Assembly (NCBI RefSeq): GCF_019393635.1 | Contig: NC_057861.1 | Span: 721,468,232 to 721,532,231 of the forward strand | Reading direction: 5' to 3' | Origin: Dromiciops gliroides | Taxonomy: Eukaryota > Chordata > Mammalia > Microbiotheria > Microbiotheriidae | DNA: 64,000 bases | Notes under the pieces: generated by a model | What the model was told of the DNA's origin: nothing | What the model saw: the letters and a program-made list of their open reading frames with translations, nothing else | Database searches by the model: none | Translations under genes and position numbers: made by a program | Shown here: positions 11,890 through 23,500 of the stretch, piece after piece | How the letters are laid out: every line of letters begins with the position of its first letter | Position numbering within the stretch: position 1 is the first letter of the stretch

Positions 11890-12037
11890 AGGGGCAGCTG
11901 GGTGGCACAGTGGATAGAGCTCTGGTCCTGGAGTCAGGAGTACCTGAATTCAAATCAGGCCTCAGACACTTAACACTTACTAGCTGTGTGACCCTGAGCA
12001 AGTCACTTAACCCCAATTGCCTCACTAAAAAAAAAAA
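11890..12037 (+). mobile_element. WSINE-like SINE
   Basis: Full head, A box (TGGCACAGTGG), B box (GAATTCAAATCAG, slightly mutated), an AATTGCCTCACT tail and poly(A). It belongs to the subtype with GGATAGAGC and CACTTAACACTT. Confidence 0.93.
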
Positions 12038-12134
12038 AAGCATAACTGAAAATCAGATGGGTTCATCCTTCTACCACACATACCAAAAGCCTAGATCTTA
12101 TATTTCAAAAAATCATAAACAATACTACTTGAAT

Positions 12135-13530
12135 TTTTAGGAACTAGAGGGAAACGTGAAAATTGAAAGAATCAACTAATCATTTCCTGAATGATATCCC
12201 CAAAAGAAAACCCACAGAATGTCATAACCAGAATGTGGAACTTCCATATCAAATAAAAAATATTGCAAGTAGCCAGAAAGCAAGAATTCAATTACCAAGG
12301 TACCTGTCAGGATTCTATATGACCTGAGAACTTACAAAAATGAGAAGAAATCTCAGGAATATAAGATTCCAAAAGGCAAACATATAGTATTAGAATATCA
12401 AGAATAACCTAGCAAAACTCAGTAAAACCACATAGTGAAAAGGAGAAACTTTAATGGAATAGAGAATCTTTAAGCTTTCATGACAAGAGCAGAGTATGAA
12501 ATTTTAACTACAGAGGGTCAAAAGAAACCTTTTCTAGGTTAATTTATTTAAGCCATTTGAAAGCTGTTGTTTTGTTGTTTAATGAAGCAGTGTTTACATT
12601 CTCATAGGGAAAATATAAACAAGTATCCCTTCAATAAATCAATCAATAAGCATGTATTAAATGACTACTATGAGCCAGTCAGTATCTTAATTTCTTTTAA
12701 GGTTATTTAGTGAGATAATTTAAAAAAAGAGAAAATGTATTCATTCTATTCTGAAGATTTTAAGAGGAGATAAAAATGAGCATAAAAAGAATATACTATT
12801 GTAGAAAGAAGGAAATGGAATCATTTCTACTAATGGGAAAATATGAAAATAAGAATATACAACCATAGAGGAAGCAGTAGGAGAGTGGCCAGGTGAACCT
12901 CACTCAAATGAAATGGATAAAGTATAGTTGAAAACATAAAAACATAGGCACACTGTCAACAAAGAAACAATGATGGGGCTTGTGGTTTAAGTGGGAGGAT
13001 AGCCTGAGGAAGGAAATTATTGTGAGAAAAACAAACTTCCTAATACAATGAGAGGATTTAAATGCAGGGGGAGATAATTAGAAACAATGGGGATGCTCAT
13101 CAATTGGGAAATGACTAAACAAACTGTGGTATATAAATTTAAAGGAAAATATTATGATATGAGGGAGGATAAAAGAGACAATTTCAGAGAATACTAAAAG
13201 TAAGATCAGATGTGATGTGAATTGACTAGAAGTAGGAGAATGAAATACACAACAAATTTCTCCAATGAAAAACAACTTGGAGAGACAGTTATTAAAGGCC
13301 ACCACACACCCACACACCCACAAATAGATTTACAAAGTATCTCAAAAGAATCATGTTATCCATCTCCTGATGGAACAGTGATCTCCAGCCATATAAGGAA
13401 GTATTCATATTTAGATATGGCTTCTAGCTGAATTTATTTTGCTTGACTTTTTTTTTCACTTTGGACTAAGTGGGGAGGGATGGTTGAGGAAGGGGAGCAG
13501 TTATCAGAATACCAAAATAAGAAAAAAAAT
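12135..13530 (+). pseudogene. Degraded, internally deleted L1 with ORF1 remains
   Basis: About 12135-12560 matches the 3' half of marsupial L1 ORF1 as I remember it: a GAAAGAATCAACTAATCA block, ATATTGCAAGTAGCCAGAAA, then TATAAGATTCCAAAAGGCAAA. About 13080-13530 matches the L1 3' UTR (CATCAATTGGGAAATGACTAA, then the CATCTCCTGATGGAACAG block). Only weak inter-ORF-like sequence lies between, so most of ORF2, including the reverse transcriptase, is missing. Frames are broken by many stops and no protein is expected. L2/MIR-type debris (CAATCAATAAGCATGTATTAA) lies near 12640. Confidence 0.65.
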
Positions 13531-13728
13531 TAAAAGAAGATTTTATTTTAATACAAGGACAAGTGCAGAACAAATTTCACAAGGAAGCAGACAAGCAGGA
13601 CAGTTTTGAAGTAACTGATTGGAACTATTATATATTTTTAAATGTGTGGCACAGAAGAGAAATCTATGATTTTATATATACAATCTTCTTTTTGTGTTCT
13701 ATTTTATATTCGAAATTGTTTTCTCTCC

Positions 13729-13830
13729 ATATCTTTCTCCTCCCCGCCTCTCTCTGCCTCTCTTCCCTCAGTAATCCCCTCTTGCTCTCACTTTTTCTCC
13801 CTCTTTCACTCTCTGAGGGTAGGGATTGCC
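13729..13830. repeat. Pyrimidine-rich TC tract
   Basis: TC-rich low-complexity sequence. It creates overlapping open frames on both strands that should not be read as genes. Confidence 0.7.
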
Positions 13831-13839
13831 TATTGCCTC

Positions 13840-14340
13840 TTTTTCTATCCCGACTGCTTAGTAGTGTCAGAAACATAGCTGGGGTTTAAAAAGTATTTTC
13901 TAACTGACACAAATTTTTAAATTCCACCACATTGTGAACCAATATCTTTAACCTCAAGTATTTAATAACTTTTCATAAGGAATCTTCAAACTTCTCACAC
14001 ATTTATTTTTTTCTGTATTGAAAAGCATTATTTTATTCTTATATTCAAAGTCCTTGTTTTTCTCAGATGTGACCAACATTCTTGGTGGATATCCCTAGAC
14101 TTTATTCCATGCAGTATTATGTATTTTATTATTATTATTATTTAAATTGGACATTAGATAATGCTTAAGCCAACAGTTATAAAATGCTTTCAATAGATTA
14201 TTAGATGAGGAAAATATGCACTTATAGACAAATCATGTTCCCATGGAATTATCACAATCAAAGTGCATTACAAATCAGCAATAACATAGTCACTGATCAA
14301 CTTCAAATCATTAATATCTTAAATATTGGAAGCAAGGTAA
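13840..14340 (+). repeat. Unclassified repeated segment, copy I
   Basis: Homologous to 16300-16790. Shared blocks in the same order are CTAACTGACA, GGATATCCC, CTTTATTCCATGCA, CCAACAG, ATGGAATT, CAAATCA and CACTGATCAA. I cannot assign it to a family. It could be a local duplication or an interspersed repeat. Confidence 0.6.
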
Positions 14341-14349
14341 ACTATTGAG

Positions 14350-16290
14350 TAGTAGACAATTCATTTGTAGGAAAAATGGAAATAAAGGTGTGATTTTATT
14401 CTGATGAAAGCATCTGTCATTACTTGAGATCCTACCTCAATTTAAAAATAATGAATCTACATCCACCCTGCTCCAATTGATTGGAAGGTCTGTAACAACG
14501 TGAACAGTGTTTTCAAAATGTAATTGATCTTCCTTTGACTAAAATAAATTAGAAGAAGGTTAAAGCATGTTCAGTAATGTTAATGATGCTCCAAACAGCT
14601 TAGTAAAAGCCAATGGAACATAATGGTCAAGTCTCAGAAAAGACAAAGCAAAATATAATGGCAATTATTAAGATAATTACAACAAAAATCTATTTTGTGC
14701 TGAAATATTCACGTCTGTTGCATCCTGATATATTAGAATGTTACCAGTCTGTTTCAGAGATGAGTTAAGATATCTAAGAACAAGTACATTGCATTTCTTA
14801 TACAGAAACCTGTAGAAATAACCTTCTCTAATAAATCCTTTAATTTTCTTTTGTTTAGTTTTTAAATAATTTTTAAGACATCTAAGCTTTATTTTATAGC
14901 ATATTCCTTTTTGGACATACAACCATGCCTACTTCCCTACAAACATACCATCAAATAAATCTTATCTAGTAAGAAGGGAAAAAAATCACACAATACAATG
15001 ACTGACAGAAAGACAACATTACATACTCCTAGTTCCCCAGCTTTCAGTTTCAAAGAAGATAGTGATTCTACATTGACTTTCCATGTAACAACTGGTAAGG
15101 TCATTTATTCAGAATTTAAACCCATTTTATGCTTTCTTTTGTTTATTTTACTCATTCTTTATATTGTTCTCCTGGTTCTGCTAATGTTAATGCTGCTTCC
15201 TGGGGCGTATCCAAACTTCTCTATGTTGCTCTATATTCCTAATGACCTTTATTTATTATGGGAATGATAATGATCCATTATATTAATTTCTTATAATTCA
15301 CCATTACATTCCACTGAAAAGAGACAGGAAAACATAATGGATAGAGAATTTGCTTCAGAGCAAGGAAGACCCCAATTCAAGTTCAATTTAGGGTGTCCTT
15401 CATTGTTAATCAACTATTTCATAATTACAACTCTGAATTCCAAAGAAGTTGCCAACCAGCAAGCTCTTCATCACATAGTTGCCTTTATCATTGAAATAAC
15501 AGGTCAACACTCTGTGAGTCTTACCCAAAGTTAGGTATCTACTTCTATTTCCATTTTTTTTTTTACCAAAAATGCTGGCAATCCATTTCAGTGAAGATAC
15601 TCCTTGAGTCATCTCTTGCAAAAAGATATTCACAGCTGAATGCCTTGATTAGTTTTAAAAAATAGGAAAAAAGTCACTCTCTAAATATACAAGGTTGAAA
15701 TCAAATCTTCCTGGTTACATTTTTCTATGATTATGGCTTTCTGGGTAAAAAAGAAGATGAAAAATATTTTAGAAGATGTGAGGAGAAGCCTAAAGCAAAA
15801 CATTTCAGAACAAGAATCAATACCTAGAAGTTCTAAGGACAGGGTGTCAAAGATCAGAGGCTAGCCTCAGTAGTGACAAACTGAACTGCATACAGTCTGA
15901 TTCAGATTAACTGCATTACCACATAATCAATATTGACCTATATCCTTGCCTTGCTACCTGACATTAACCTTTCAGAATATCTGATATCCATTAGGAATTT
16001 ATTCATGTCCATAAAGAATTACCATTGAAAAATGGCAATCTCAAGATTAATGGAGAAATTATTTATTCAAACTTTTATAGTCAAATAGAGTTCAAGAAAT
16101 GGCGAGAAATTAAATAAAAAATCTTTTAGATGCTATGAATTTCTATCTTATTTATACAAAAAATCAATTGTCTTTTGTAAAACTAAAGGGACATCAAGAT
16201 CCAGGAAACAGTTATGATGAATTTGAGGGTAAAATAAAAAGAAAAGCATACAAAGAGATAAAGAGATAGTGATGGAAGTGTAGATGGAGA
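14350..16290. other. AT-rich intergenic sequence, largely unassigned
   Basis: No gene was recognised. About 15335-15400 resembles a damaged SINE head (ATGGATAGAGAATTTG, then CAATTCAAGTTCAA). The open frames at 14998-15267 and 15406-15633 have no recognisable motif; the former is simply rich in leucine and hydrophobic codons. Confidence 0.45.
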
Positions 16291-16299
16291 TAGATGTAT

Positions 16300-16790
16300 G
16301 CTATGTACTTAGCACAATGCCTGAAACAAAACAGGGACTTAATAGATGTTTATTGACTAACTGACAAAAAAAAATCCATGATATTGCAGACCAATATTTT
16401 TCCCCTTAATGATTTAATGATATGATTTTAAAAAGACTTCAAATTTCATATACATTCTTGCTTTTGAACCAAAAATGATTCTGTTTAATTCTAACACTCA
16501 ATCTTTGATGTTCCGACTTCTAACCAATAGTCTGCTTATGGATATCCCCACACTTTATTCCATGCAATGGAGTGTATATTATATTTTTAAAAGACATTTC
16601 ATAACGTTTAAACCAACAGATGGAAAATATTTTCAGAAAAATTATTCAATGATTGAATTATGTGTATATAGAATATATAATCATTTTCCAATGGAATTTC
16701 TTGATCAAACATACTACAAATCAATATCAATGCGTTCACTGATCAATCTTAACCATAATATAGGACGCATATTATATCTATATTCACATG
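16300..16790 (+). repeat. Unclassified repeated segment, copy II
   Basis: Partner of 13840-14340, offset about 2.45 kb in direct orientation. It covers the 130-codon open frame at 16475-16867, which has no counterpart frame in copy I and is therefore probably fortuitous. Confidence 0.6.
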
Positions 16791-16859
16791 TACATTCATT
16801 AGACACAGTCATATATGTGTATGCATATTTATTTATATATGCATATATTATGTATATAT

Positions 16860-17323
16860 TGTGGTAAAAAGTGAAAGTTTTTAACTGTCGGTTAGCAAAA
16901 ACTGAAAGACCACCCTTTCGGGGTGCGAGCTTAAAAGGCAAGGAGAGAATGGAAGTGAGGTTTTGTTTTGTTTTGTTTTTTTCTGCTCTCCTTGTCTGCT
17001 GGTTGTGCTGCACACACAGATGCTGACTCAGGTTTGACTGGGCCCGGTTCTCCGTAACAGCACGTGCTTGACGGTTCTCAACCTCAGAGGTGGCCTTGGG
17101 TTTTTGGTGAGTTCTATATGGAATATAGACTAAGCTTAGATCTAAGACTATTTGTTTGTATTTCTACTTTCCTATCTCTTTAATCAACATCACCTTGTAA
17201 GTTCCAAACAATAAAAGCTCTAACTAAAGATCAGAGGCTTCTTCCACTTACTGGTCTGGGAGATAAATAAGGGAAAGGTTAAAGGGGAGTTTAATGCTCT
17301 TGTATCCAATTTTAAATCTCACA
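16860..17323 (+). mobile_element. Probable solo ERV LTR, family F5
   Basis: TGTGGTAAAAAGTG ... AAATCTCACA with ATAT on both sides (16856-16859 and 17324-17327) and AATAAA at 17210-17215. The interior is richer in G+C than its surroundings and contains CpGs (CCCTTTCGGGGTGCGAGC). The ATAT duplication is weak alone because the left flank is TA-rich, but the LTR-like layout supports the call. Confidence 0.7.
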
Positions 17324-17844
17324 ATATAGAAAGAAAGAGAGAGATACACACTAGACAGAGAGACACGCACAGAGACTTAGATGGCAAAATAAAATATCTT
17401 GGAATTTAATCAAGTGATAATAATATTTAGGATAAAGAGAAAGGGTGTTTTAGGGGTATAAATTGAAAAGGGGAAAATAGAACTATATTCATAAATCTTG
17501 TCTAACTCCTGAGACAATTTATATATGTATATTTTTCACATCTGTATTCTCTATAAATGTTTACATTTGATTTTAAAGTACCAGTATAAAAACTCCATCT
17601 CTCTTCATTTGTGATACTGCAGTATACAGCTGACCAATATCTTTGTTTGTTAAGAAAAAATAATGTGTTCCCTTCTTCCAGAAGAATATCACAAAAGCTA
17701 TTTGAATCCCTTATCTAGAGTCTATTCATAATAATGTTTCACCTGATATCTGCCTTCAAGGTAGAGCAATACAATATTAATAGCATATACTATACTTAAC
17801 TCACCTCTACTGTCTCCAATACTAAGAAGTTTGATGACATATTG
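17324..17844. other. Unassigned AT-rich sequence
   Basis: Contains a short GA-rich tract near 17330-17370. Nothing else was recognised. Confidence 0.4.
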
Positions 17845-18090
17845 AATAGAGCTCTGACATTGGCATCAAGAAGATCTGAGTTTAAATTTGACTTCAGACA
17901 GTTACTAGCAGTATCACCTTAGGTAAGTCACACCCTCCATTTGCCTCAGTTTTTGTAACTGTAAAGTGGGATTAATAATAGCACCTACGTCACAGAATTG
18001 CTGTGGGGAATTTTTTTTTAATTGTAACATGCTTAACACAGTTCCCAGGACATGGTAAGTACTATATAAATGGTTATTCCCCTTCCCTTC
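17845..18090 (+). mobile_element. Full-length MIR/Ther-like SINE
   Basis: A GAATAGAGCTCTGACATTGG head, the GAGTTTAAATTTGAC B-box region, then GTAAGTCAC, TTGCCTCAGTTTTTGTAA and a 3' part ending near CATGGTAAGTACTATATAAAT. It is old and diverged. Confidence 0.7.
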
Positions 18091-18345
18091 ACCCATCACA
18101 TTATAATAATTTCCTTTTGTGTTTTCTTGACTTGACTACCCATTCAATTCAAAATGATTAAAAAAGAACAAGAAATCAATCAACAAAAAGCCAATCGCTG
18201 CTAATAGGAACTTTAATTCAGGAGTAGGGAGAGGATTGTAGAAGATATACAGAGAGAAATGAATAGATGCTAATTTTATGCAAGAGATGCCTAACACCTA
18301 GGTTGATAAGGATAGGTATCATGTAGGTAGGATGTGTCAAATACT

Positions 18346-18420
18346 CAGATGCCACTTCATTCAGAGAAATATAGTTGTAAAAAGTGATGACACCCCAAAA
18401 ATGTGTGAGGATGCCTTAGG
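18346..18420 (+). repeat. Short repeated motif, copy 1
   Basis: CAGATGCCACTTCATTC, then GAGAAATA, GTTGTAA and AAGTGATGAC recur at 20514-20585 with few differences. Not assigned to any family. Confidence 0.6.
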
Positions 18421-19260
18421 AAGCCCAAACAATATTAAAATATATTGGGGAAATATTTAAGAAAATAAAAATATAATAAAATATAGTTAATACACTAATG
18501 TGATTTACTAAGTCCATATGCAACCCACAGCCATCTTTCATATTGTGCAGTTTAGTGGCCCTTGTTACCATGTGAGTTTGACACCACTTATGTGGGTGAT
18601 GGCATAAGAGCTGAAGTTTTAAATCAAGTTCAGATTCTAAGGGACAAATTAAAGAGGGAGTGGATCCTAGACCTGTGAATATCCTGAAAAGAATATTGTA
18701 TATAATTATTATAATATATAAAGGCAAGCTTGGGAATGATGTATAATCAGATGGCTGGAAATTAAAGTTCACAAAGGGGACTTAAATGAAATATGTCCTG
18801 AAGTGGACAACTTCTAAGTGGAGATCAGATTCTATACAACTTTAAATAACAGGATAAGGATTGTTTAAAAAATAAAAGGGATTGTTTGTCATATACTATA
18901 GGCAATTCGGAGGCCTTAAAGATTCCTCAGTAGGGGAAAGATGGTCAAACCTTTGCCTTCAGAAAATTAATTTACCAGCTGTATCATGGCTCAACTGTAC
19001 AGCAGAGAAACTGGAAGGAGGGTGAGATGAAGTGGGGGGAAGAGGGAACTGTTGTAATACCATGGATTAAAAATGTTTAAGGCTTATAGTAGGGAAGTGG
19101 CTTTATGCTTAAAAAGAAGACAAATGAGATATGGTAGGGATAAAATCGAAAAGGTCTTGGAAAAAAAGAATGAATACTTAGGGTGAAAGATATGTGAGAG
19201 GAATGATTGATTCTGAGGCTATGAAAATTATTTAGAGTATTGTGTTGCACTTAACAGAAA
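18421..19260. other. Unassigned sequence
   Basis: No gene or clear repeat was recognised. The minus-strand open frame at 18416-18772 has no recognisable motif. Confidence 0.4.
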
Positions 19261-19264
19261 CTGA

Positions 19265-19810
19265 GATAATTATGTGATAAAATAATGGGACTCTGGGGGA
19301 CCCAGACCCTGCCCCAACTTGAGGGCCTACCTCCAGAGTCTTGCCTGACCTTTTAAGACAAGCCCAGAATCAGTCAAGTTGGACCTTGAACTGTGAATAT
19401 AGATAATAGAGGTTAAAATCACAGCTACCTGAAAGCCTTTTCCTCCAGAGGGTCTGTCCTCTGGACTCTGACCTCAGCACGTACTGTTCATGGACCACTC
19501 TCAAGTCCAGTAAAACAATAGATTTGAATGTTGCTAGCCAATTAGCTTGAAACAGTGTATAAGGGCCACCTCTCCTCTGGACCCACAGAATGCTTATGTT
19601 CTCTCAGACTCTCTCTTGACCTGGGAACGCTGGAGAAAGCAGCCACTTCCCCTCTCTCTCCCCTTTCTGAACCTTCTGAGCCGTGTGCTTTCTCTTTACT
19701 AATATTTAATGTGCTTTAATAAATGCTTAATGTCCCAAACTGGTGCTATAGCCTCTAATTTCTAAGTTACAATATATTAGAAACCCCAGCTAAATTCCTT
19801 AATACTTGGG
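19265..19810 (+). mobile_element. Probable ERV LTR, family F6
   Basis: The layout is LTR-like: a TATAAG box at 19558-19563, a C/T-rich stretch, AATAAA at 19718-19723 and a terminal CTTGGGACA. G+C content is higher than the flanks, and a CCAATTAGCTTG block is shared with family F1 U3. The left edge is unclear. GAGATA occurs at both possible ends (19263-19268 and 19810-19815), which would mean a 6-bp duplication but no clean TG start. Confidence 0.6.
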
Positions 19811-20029
19811 ACAGAGATAGGCATACCATAAATTTTCAAATAACACATTTGAAAGAGAAAGTCTGAGGTAGGGTAGAAAAATTATAAATGTAATAGAAGG
19901 TCATTGTTCTTTCTATCATAGTGCAAAACTATAATATTCAGTACATGCAGATTTTACAAGACAAATGGATAGACAGAGGATGGACAGATTGACTGACAGA
20001 CATATGGACAGATGGTTGGAAAGATAGGT

Positions 20030-20160
20030 ATAATTTATTAAGTGCTTACTATGTGTATCAGGAATAATAGTGAGTATTGGGAATCAAGATACAAGCAAAT
20101 AAGATAGTCCCTCCCCTTGAAGTGTTTACACTCTACTGGGGGAAGATAATATATAAGAGG
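20030..20160 (+). mobile_element. L2-like fragment
   Basis: TTTATTAAGTGCTTACTATG ... AGATAGTCCCTCCCCTTGAA ... CACTCTACTGGGGG, the standard opening of the L2-like 3' sequence. Confidence 0.55.
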
Positions 20161-20513
20161 AAGGTTTAAAAAAAAAAGGGCGTGTCCATGGAGGGAGACA
20201 ACATTGTGAGGATATAACTGGGAAGCAGCATCCAATAACTATTTTCATTTTAACTTGTGAGTACACTCTGCTTATGTTGCAATTAAAAGGAGGAGGTTAA
20301 TATGGTCTCTACCAGCTCTAAATCAATGCTTCTATGACTATATCTTTAGAAAAAAATATACATTTTCTAGTTGCCTTAATTGTACACTAAGAAAATTTGC
20401 TTCAGCAGAATGCCTACTGATTATGCCATCAAAGTATAATTGTGATTTTGAGCTGCAGCTTGATAATGAAGCATAAGTGAACATAAACCCATTAAAGATT
20501 GGTGATGTGGTGC

Positions 20514-20585
20514 ACAGATGCCACTTCATTCTGAGAAATACCGTTGTAAGAAGTGATGACCCACCAAAAATGTGTAAGGTTGCTC
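20514..20585 (+). repeat. Short repeated motif, copy 2
   Basis: Partner of 18346-18420, in direct orientation about 2.17 kb away. Confidence 0.6.
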
Positions 20586-20724
20586 TCTACAGGACAATCA
20601 TAAGAATTGCATTTCAGTGTACAACACACAGTAGGCACTAGTATACATCTGTAGAAATTAAAATTGATATGGTACCCATAACTTTATTTATAATGCAACA
20701 AGGAAATGTTAGAAATACATAATG

Positions 20725-20878
20725 GGGGCAGCTAGATGGCGCAGTGGATAGAGCACCGGCCCTGGAATCAGGAGTACTTGAGTTCAAATCTGGCCTCAGA
20801 CACTTAACACTTACTAGCTGTGTGACCCTGGGCAACTCACTTAACCCCAATTGCCTCACTAAAAAAAAAAAAAAAAAA
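20725..20878 (+). mobile_element. WSINE-like SINE
   Basis: Perfect target duplication agaaatacataatggg (20711-20726 and 20879-20894; the last two Gs overlap the SINE head). Intact A box TGGCGCAGTGG, B box GAGTTCAAATC, and long poly(A). Confidence 0.95.
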
Positions 20879-20894
20879 AGAAATACATAATGGG

Positions 20895-21420
20895 AGTTCA
20901 TGTCATCAACTCAATATAACAATATTAAAGGACATGCTAGTCAACTATACTATTACTCCACACCTTACATTCCTTTAACATCCCTGTCTACCAGTCATCC
21001 TACTGTTTATAACAATCTTAGACTCAAAGACCTGTAAGATTTGTGAGGAGAGAACCAAGTGTAGAAGAAAAACATCTACCTTGTTAATTGCCATTTGTTT
21101 AGAGGCAGAACCAGGAAGAAGGAGCCAGATAAACTTTGAACATCTCATCAGAACACTTAAGGAGTATTTGAAAATCTGAATTTTAGTTTTATTTTATTTT
21201 TGATTAACAAGTTGCCATCTTGAATATTAACTACTCTTATCATTGGCCAATGCTTTTCTTGTTCTTGCTGATTGCTTGTTACTGATTTTATTGTCATTGT
21301 TGCTGCTGCTGTTGGTATTGTTATTGTTGGTTTCCTTCTGAGAGTACCACTGTTAGAATATAATCTCCTTAAGTGTAGGAACCATCTCCCTTTAAAAGAT
21401 GTAGTACTTAATAAATGTTT
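20895..21420. other. Unassigned sequence with an L2/MIR tail fragment
   Basis: About 21355-21420 carries AGAATATAATCTCCTTAAGTG ... TACTTAATAAATG, a common old repeat tail. The rest is unassigned. Confidence 0.4.
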
Positions 21421-21540
21421 TTACCCCCTTCCCTTCCTCCCTCCCCTCCTCCTTCCTTTCCTTCTCTCCTTTTCTTCCTTCTTTTCTCCCTTATTTTTTT
21501 CCTTCCTTCCTTCCTCCCTTCTTGGTTACCTGCTTTTCCT
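21421..21540. repeat. CCTT polypyrimidine tract
   Basis: TCC/TTCC low-complexity sequence, joined to the T-rich end of the next SINE. Confidence 0.8.
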
Positions 21541-21550
21541 TTTATAGTCT

Positions 21551-21700
21551 TTTTTTTTTTTTTTTTTTTTTGCAGAGCAATGGGGGTTAAGTGACTTGCT
21601 GAGGGTCACACAGCTAGTAAGTGTCTGAGGCCGGATTTGAACTCAGGTACTCCTGAATCCAGGGCCAGTGCTTTATCCACTGCGCCACCTAGCCGCCCCC
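21551..21700 (-). mobile_element. WSINE-like SINE, antisense
   Basis: Poly(T), then CAATGGGGGTTAAGTGACTT, ending at the GCCACCTAGCCGCCCC head complement. Target duplication agtcttttt (21546-21554 and 21701-21709; the left copy merges with the poly-T). Confidence 0.93.
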
Positions 21701-22818
21701 AGTCTTTTTCAATAGAATATGAACTTCTTGAATACAAGGACATTTATTTTTGCCTTTATTTTTCCAGGTTCTAACAAAGTACTTGGCTATAGCAAGCAAT
21801 AAATAAATGCTTATTGGTGGATTGGTGACACAACATTGGAGATCCCCTAGAAAGTAACAACAAGTATAACTGCTGATTGTTATAAAAACACTGGAAAAAG
21901 GCAGAAGAACTCAATTATAAGTCCCAGCTGTGTTACTTACTATCCATAAGATGTTGTGATGTATTAGATATTTCTTTTGTTTTTAACCAGATCTAGTGCT
22001 CTCTGAATCTAACCCTTAGAGATTTTCATTGACCAAATCTCTTTTTACAAAATATCATAAAGTCTCTCTGTGTATGTACATACACATATACATACATATG
22101 TTATTCTGTTAACAATTACAAATCACTTTCCATTTGTTTTTCTCATTTGAACCTCACCACAACCTTAGAATTGGACGGTAATTATCATTATATTTACTTT
22201 ACAATTGTGGAAATTGTTTGAAATCTAAATGAACTATATGTGTGTTACTTCAAATTCCATAACTCCACAAAAGCTGAGGGTCCTATAATGAGCCTATTTT
22301 CATAGGCTACACAGGTAGCATATTCCCATTGCTTTAGATTCCCACTGTATCTATTTTTACCTTTTAAGCATTCAGAAATGCAGCACTAAGAGCAGTAAAT
22401 ATCCTTAAAATTGAAGGGAACATACATTTTAAAAGGAAATTACAGTTACTTTATTTTAAAGATAAACTTATGATTCTGATATAAACAACCTTTTGCTGAT
22501 TTAGAATATAAATGACCAATCAATATATCACGAGACATCTGTTTCTCAATGGTTGTTTTTACCAGTTTTATAAAAAAAAACCTGGATCTACATTCTAATC
22601 ATATGAGTCTCAATGAAAAGGAGTGTGGGTTAGTGGAAAGAACTTTAACTTTGGAGTCAGCAACTTATTTTCATCACTTCAGTAAACCATTCTGGTTTAC
22701 CTTAAGGTTTCTGCAAAGCCCTTTTGCATTACTAAAAAGTCTTTTTATTTGTCAACTCTGTTATTAAAAGCTGCATTTGGGGGTTTCAGTGTCATTATTA
22801 TTTTTTTAAAAATCATCA
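21701..22818. other. Unassigned, with weak MIR/L2 fragments
   Basis: About 21715-21835 is an L2/MIR-type tail (GAACTTCTTGAATACAAGGA ... AAATAAATGCTTATTGG). About 22115-22225 resembles an antisense MIR. No gene was recognised; the open frame at 22549-22767 crosses SINE-like debris. Confidence 0.4.
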
Positions 22819-22856
22819 TCTCAGACACACACACACATACACACACACACACAAAA
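22819..22856. repeat. (AC)n microsatellite
   Basis: Near-perfect CA run interrupted by one CATA. Confidence 0.9.
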
Positions 22857-22884
22857 CAATGCATTGCTAATAGCACTCATATCA

Positions 22885-23310
22885 ATCAATCCAGAAGCAT
22901 TAGCTAAATACTAGAGAGTCACATAAGCAGTGCAGATACAAAAAAAAAAAATATTTCCTGCCTTCAAGGGGATTATAGTCTATCAGGGGAAAGAGAATAT
23001 ACAGAGATAAATATATGTAAACCATAATCTGGCCTCTTCTAACCTTTGCAATCAAACATTACTCCCCTCCTGCTCTTATATAATTCTGTGATATTACTTG
23101 CTATTCCTTGCACAAGACATCTCCTGTCTCCAATTTTTTTTATTGCCTTTGCCTTGAGCCTTTGAATGCTCACTCACCTTACCTCTTTCTTTTGGCTTCC
23201 TTTGTTTCCATAAAGGCTCAGATAAAACAACATTTTGTAAAAATCCTTTCCCAATCCCCCTTAATATTAATACCTTTGTTCTGAGATTATTGTGAATTTG
23301 TGTCATCTCC
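22885..23310. mobile_element. L2-like fragments in two orientations
   Basis: 22885-23000 reads sense (CTGCCTTCAAGGGGATTATA). About 23040-23310 reads as an antisense L2-type segment (GCCTTTGCCTTGAGCC, then AAAATCCTTTCCCAATCCCC). Both are diverged. Confidence 0.45.
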
Positions 23311-23324
23311 ATCAGATTTTGGGC

Positions 23325-23500
23325 TCTGTCTTTTTATGTCTCTGTTTATCTGTCTCTGACTCTGTCTTTCTCTATTTCTCTGTCTCTGTATCTCTCTGTC
23401 TCTATCTCACTCTCCATATATATGTGTCTGTGTGTATGTCTGTATATGTATACATGTGTATATGTGTATGTGTGTATACAAATGGATATAGATGATAGAG
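23325..23500. repeat. TCTG/TGTA low-complexity tract
   Basis: TCTCTG units pass into TGTATG and GATA-like units. The Cys/Val/Tyr-rich frames here are simple-sequence artefacts. Confidence 0.8.

Noticed and set aside
15121..15267. Leucine-rich hydrophobic frame suggesting a membrane protein
   Set aside because: T-rich DNA gives Leu/Phe/Ile-rich frames by chance. There is no signal, domain or homologous copy.
16475..16867. A 130-codon open frame
   Set aside because: It lies in the repeated segment 16300-16790, and the homologous copy at 13840 has no matching frame. The codons reflect AT-rich sequence.
16859..17060. CpG-containing GC-richer block as a possible gene promoter
   Set aside because: It lies within a probable solo LTR with a polyadenylation signal. 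No downstream exon was recognised.
20725..20800. A/B-box sequence that could be read as a tRNA gene
   Set aside because: The Pol III boxes belong to the tRNA-derived head of a SINE with poly(A) and target duplications. No cloverleaf with an anticodon arm is apparent.
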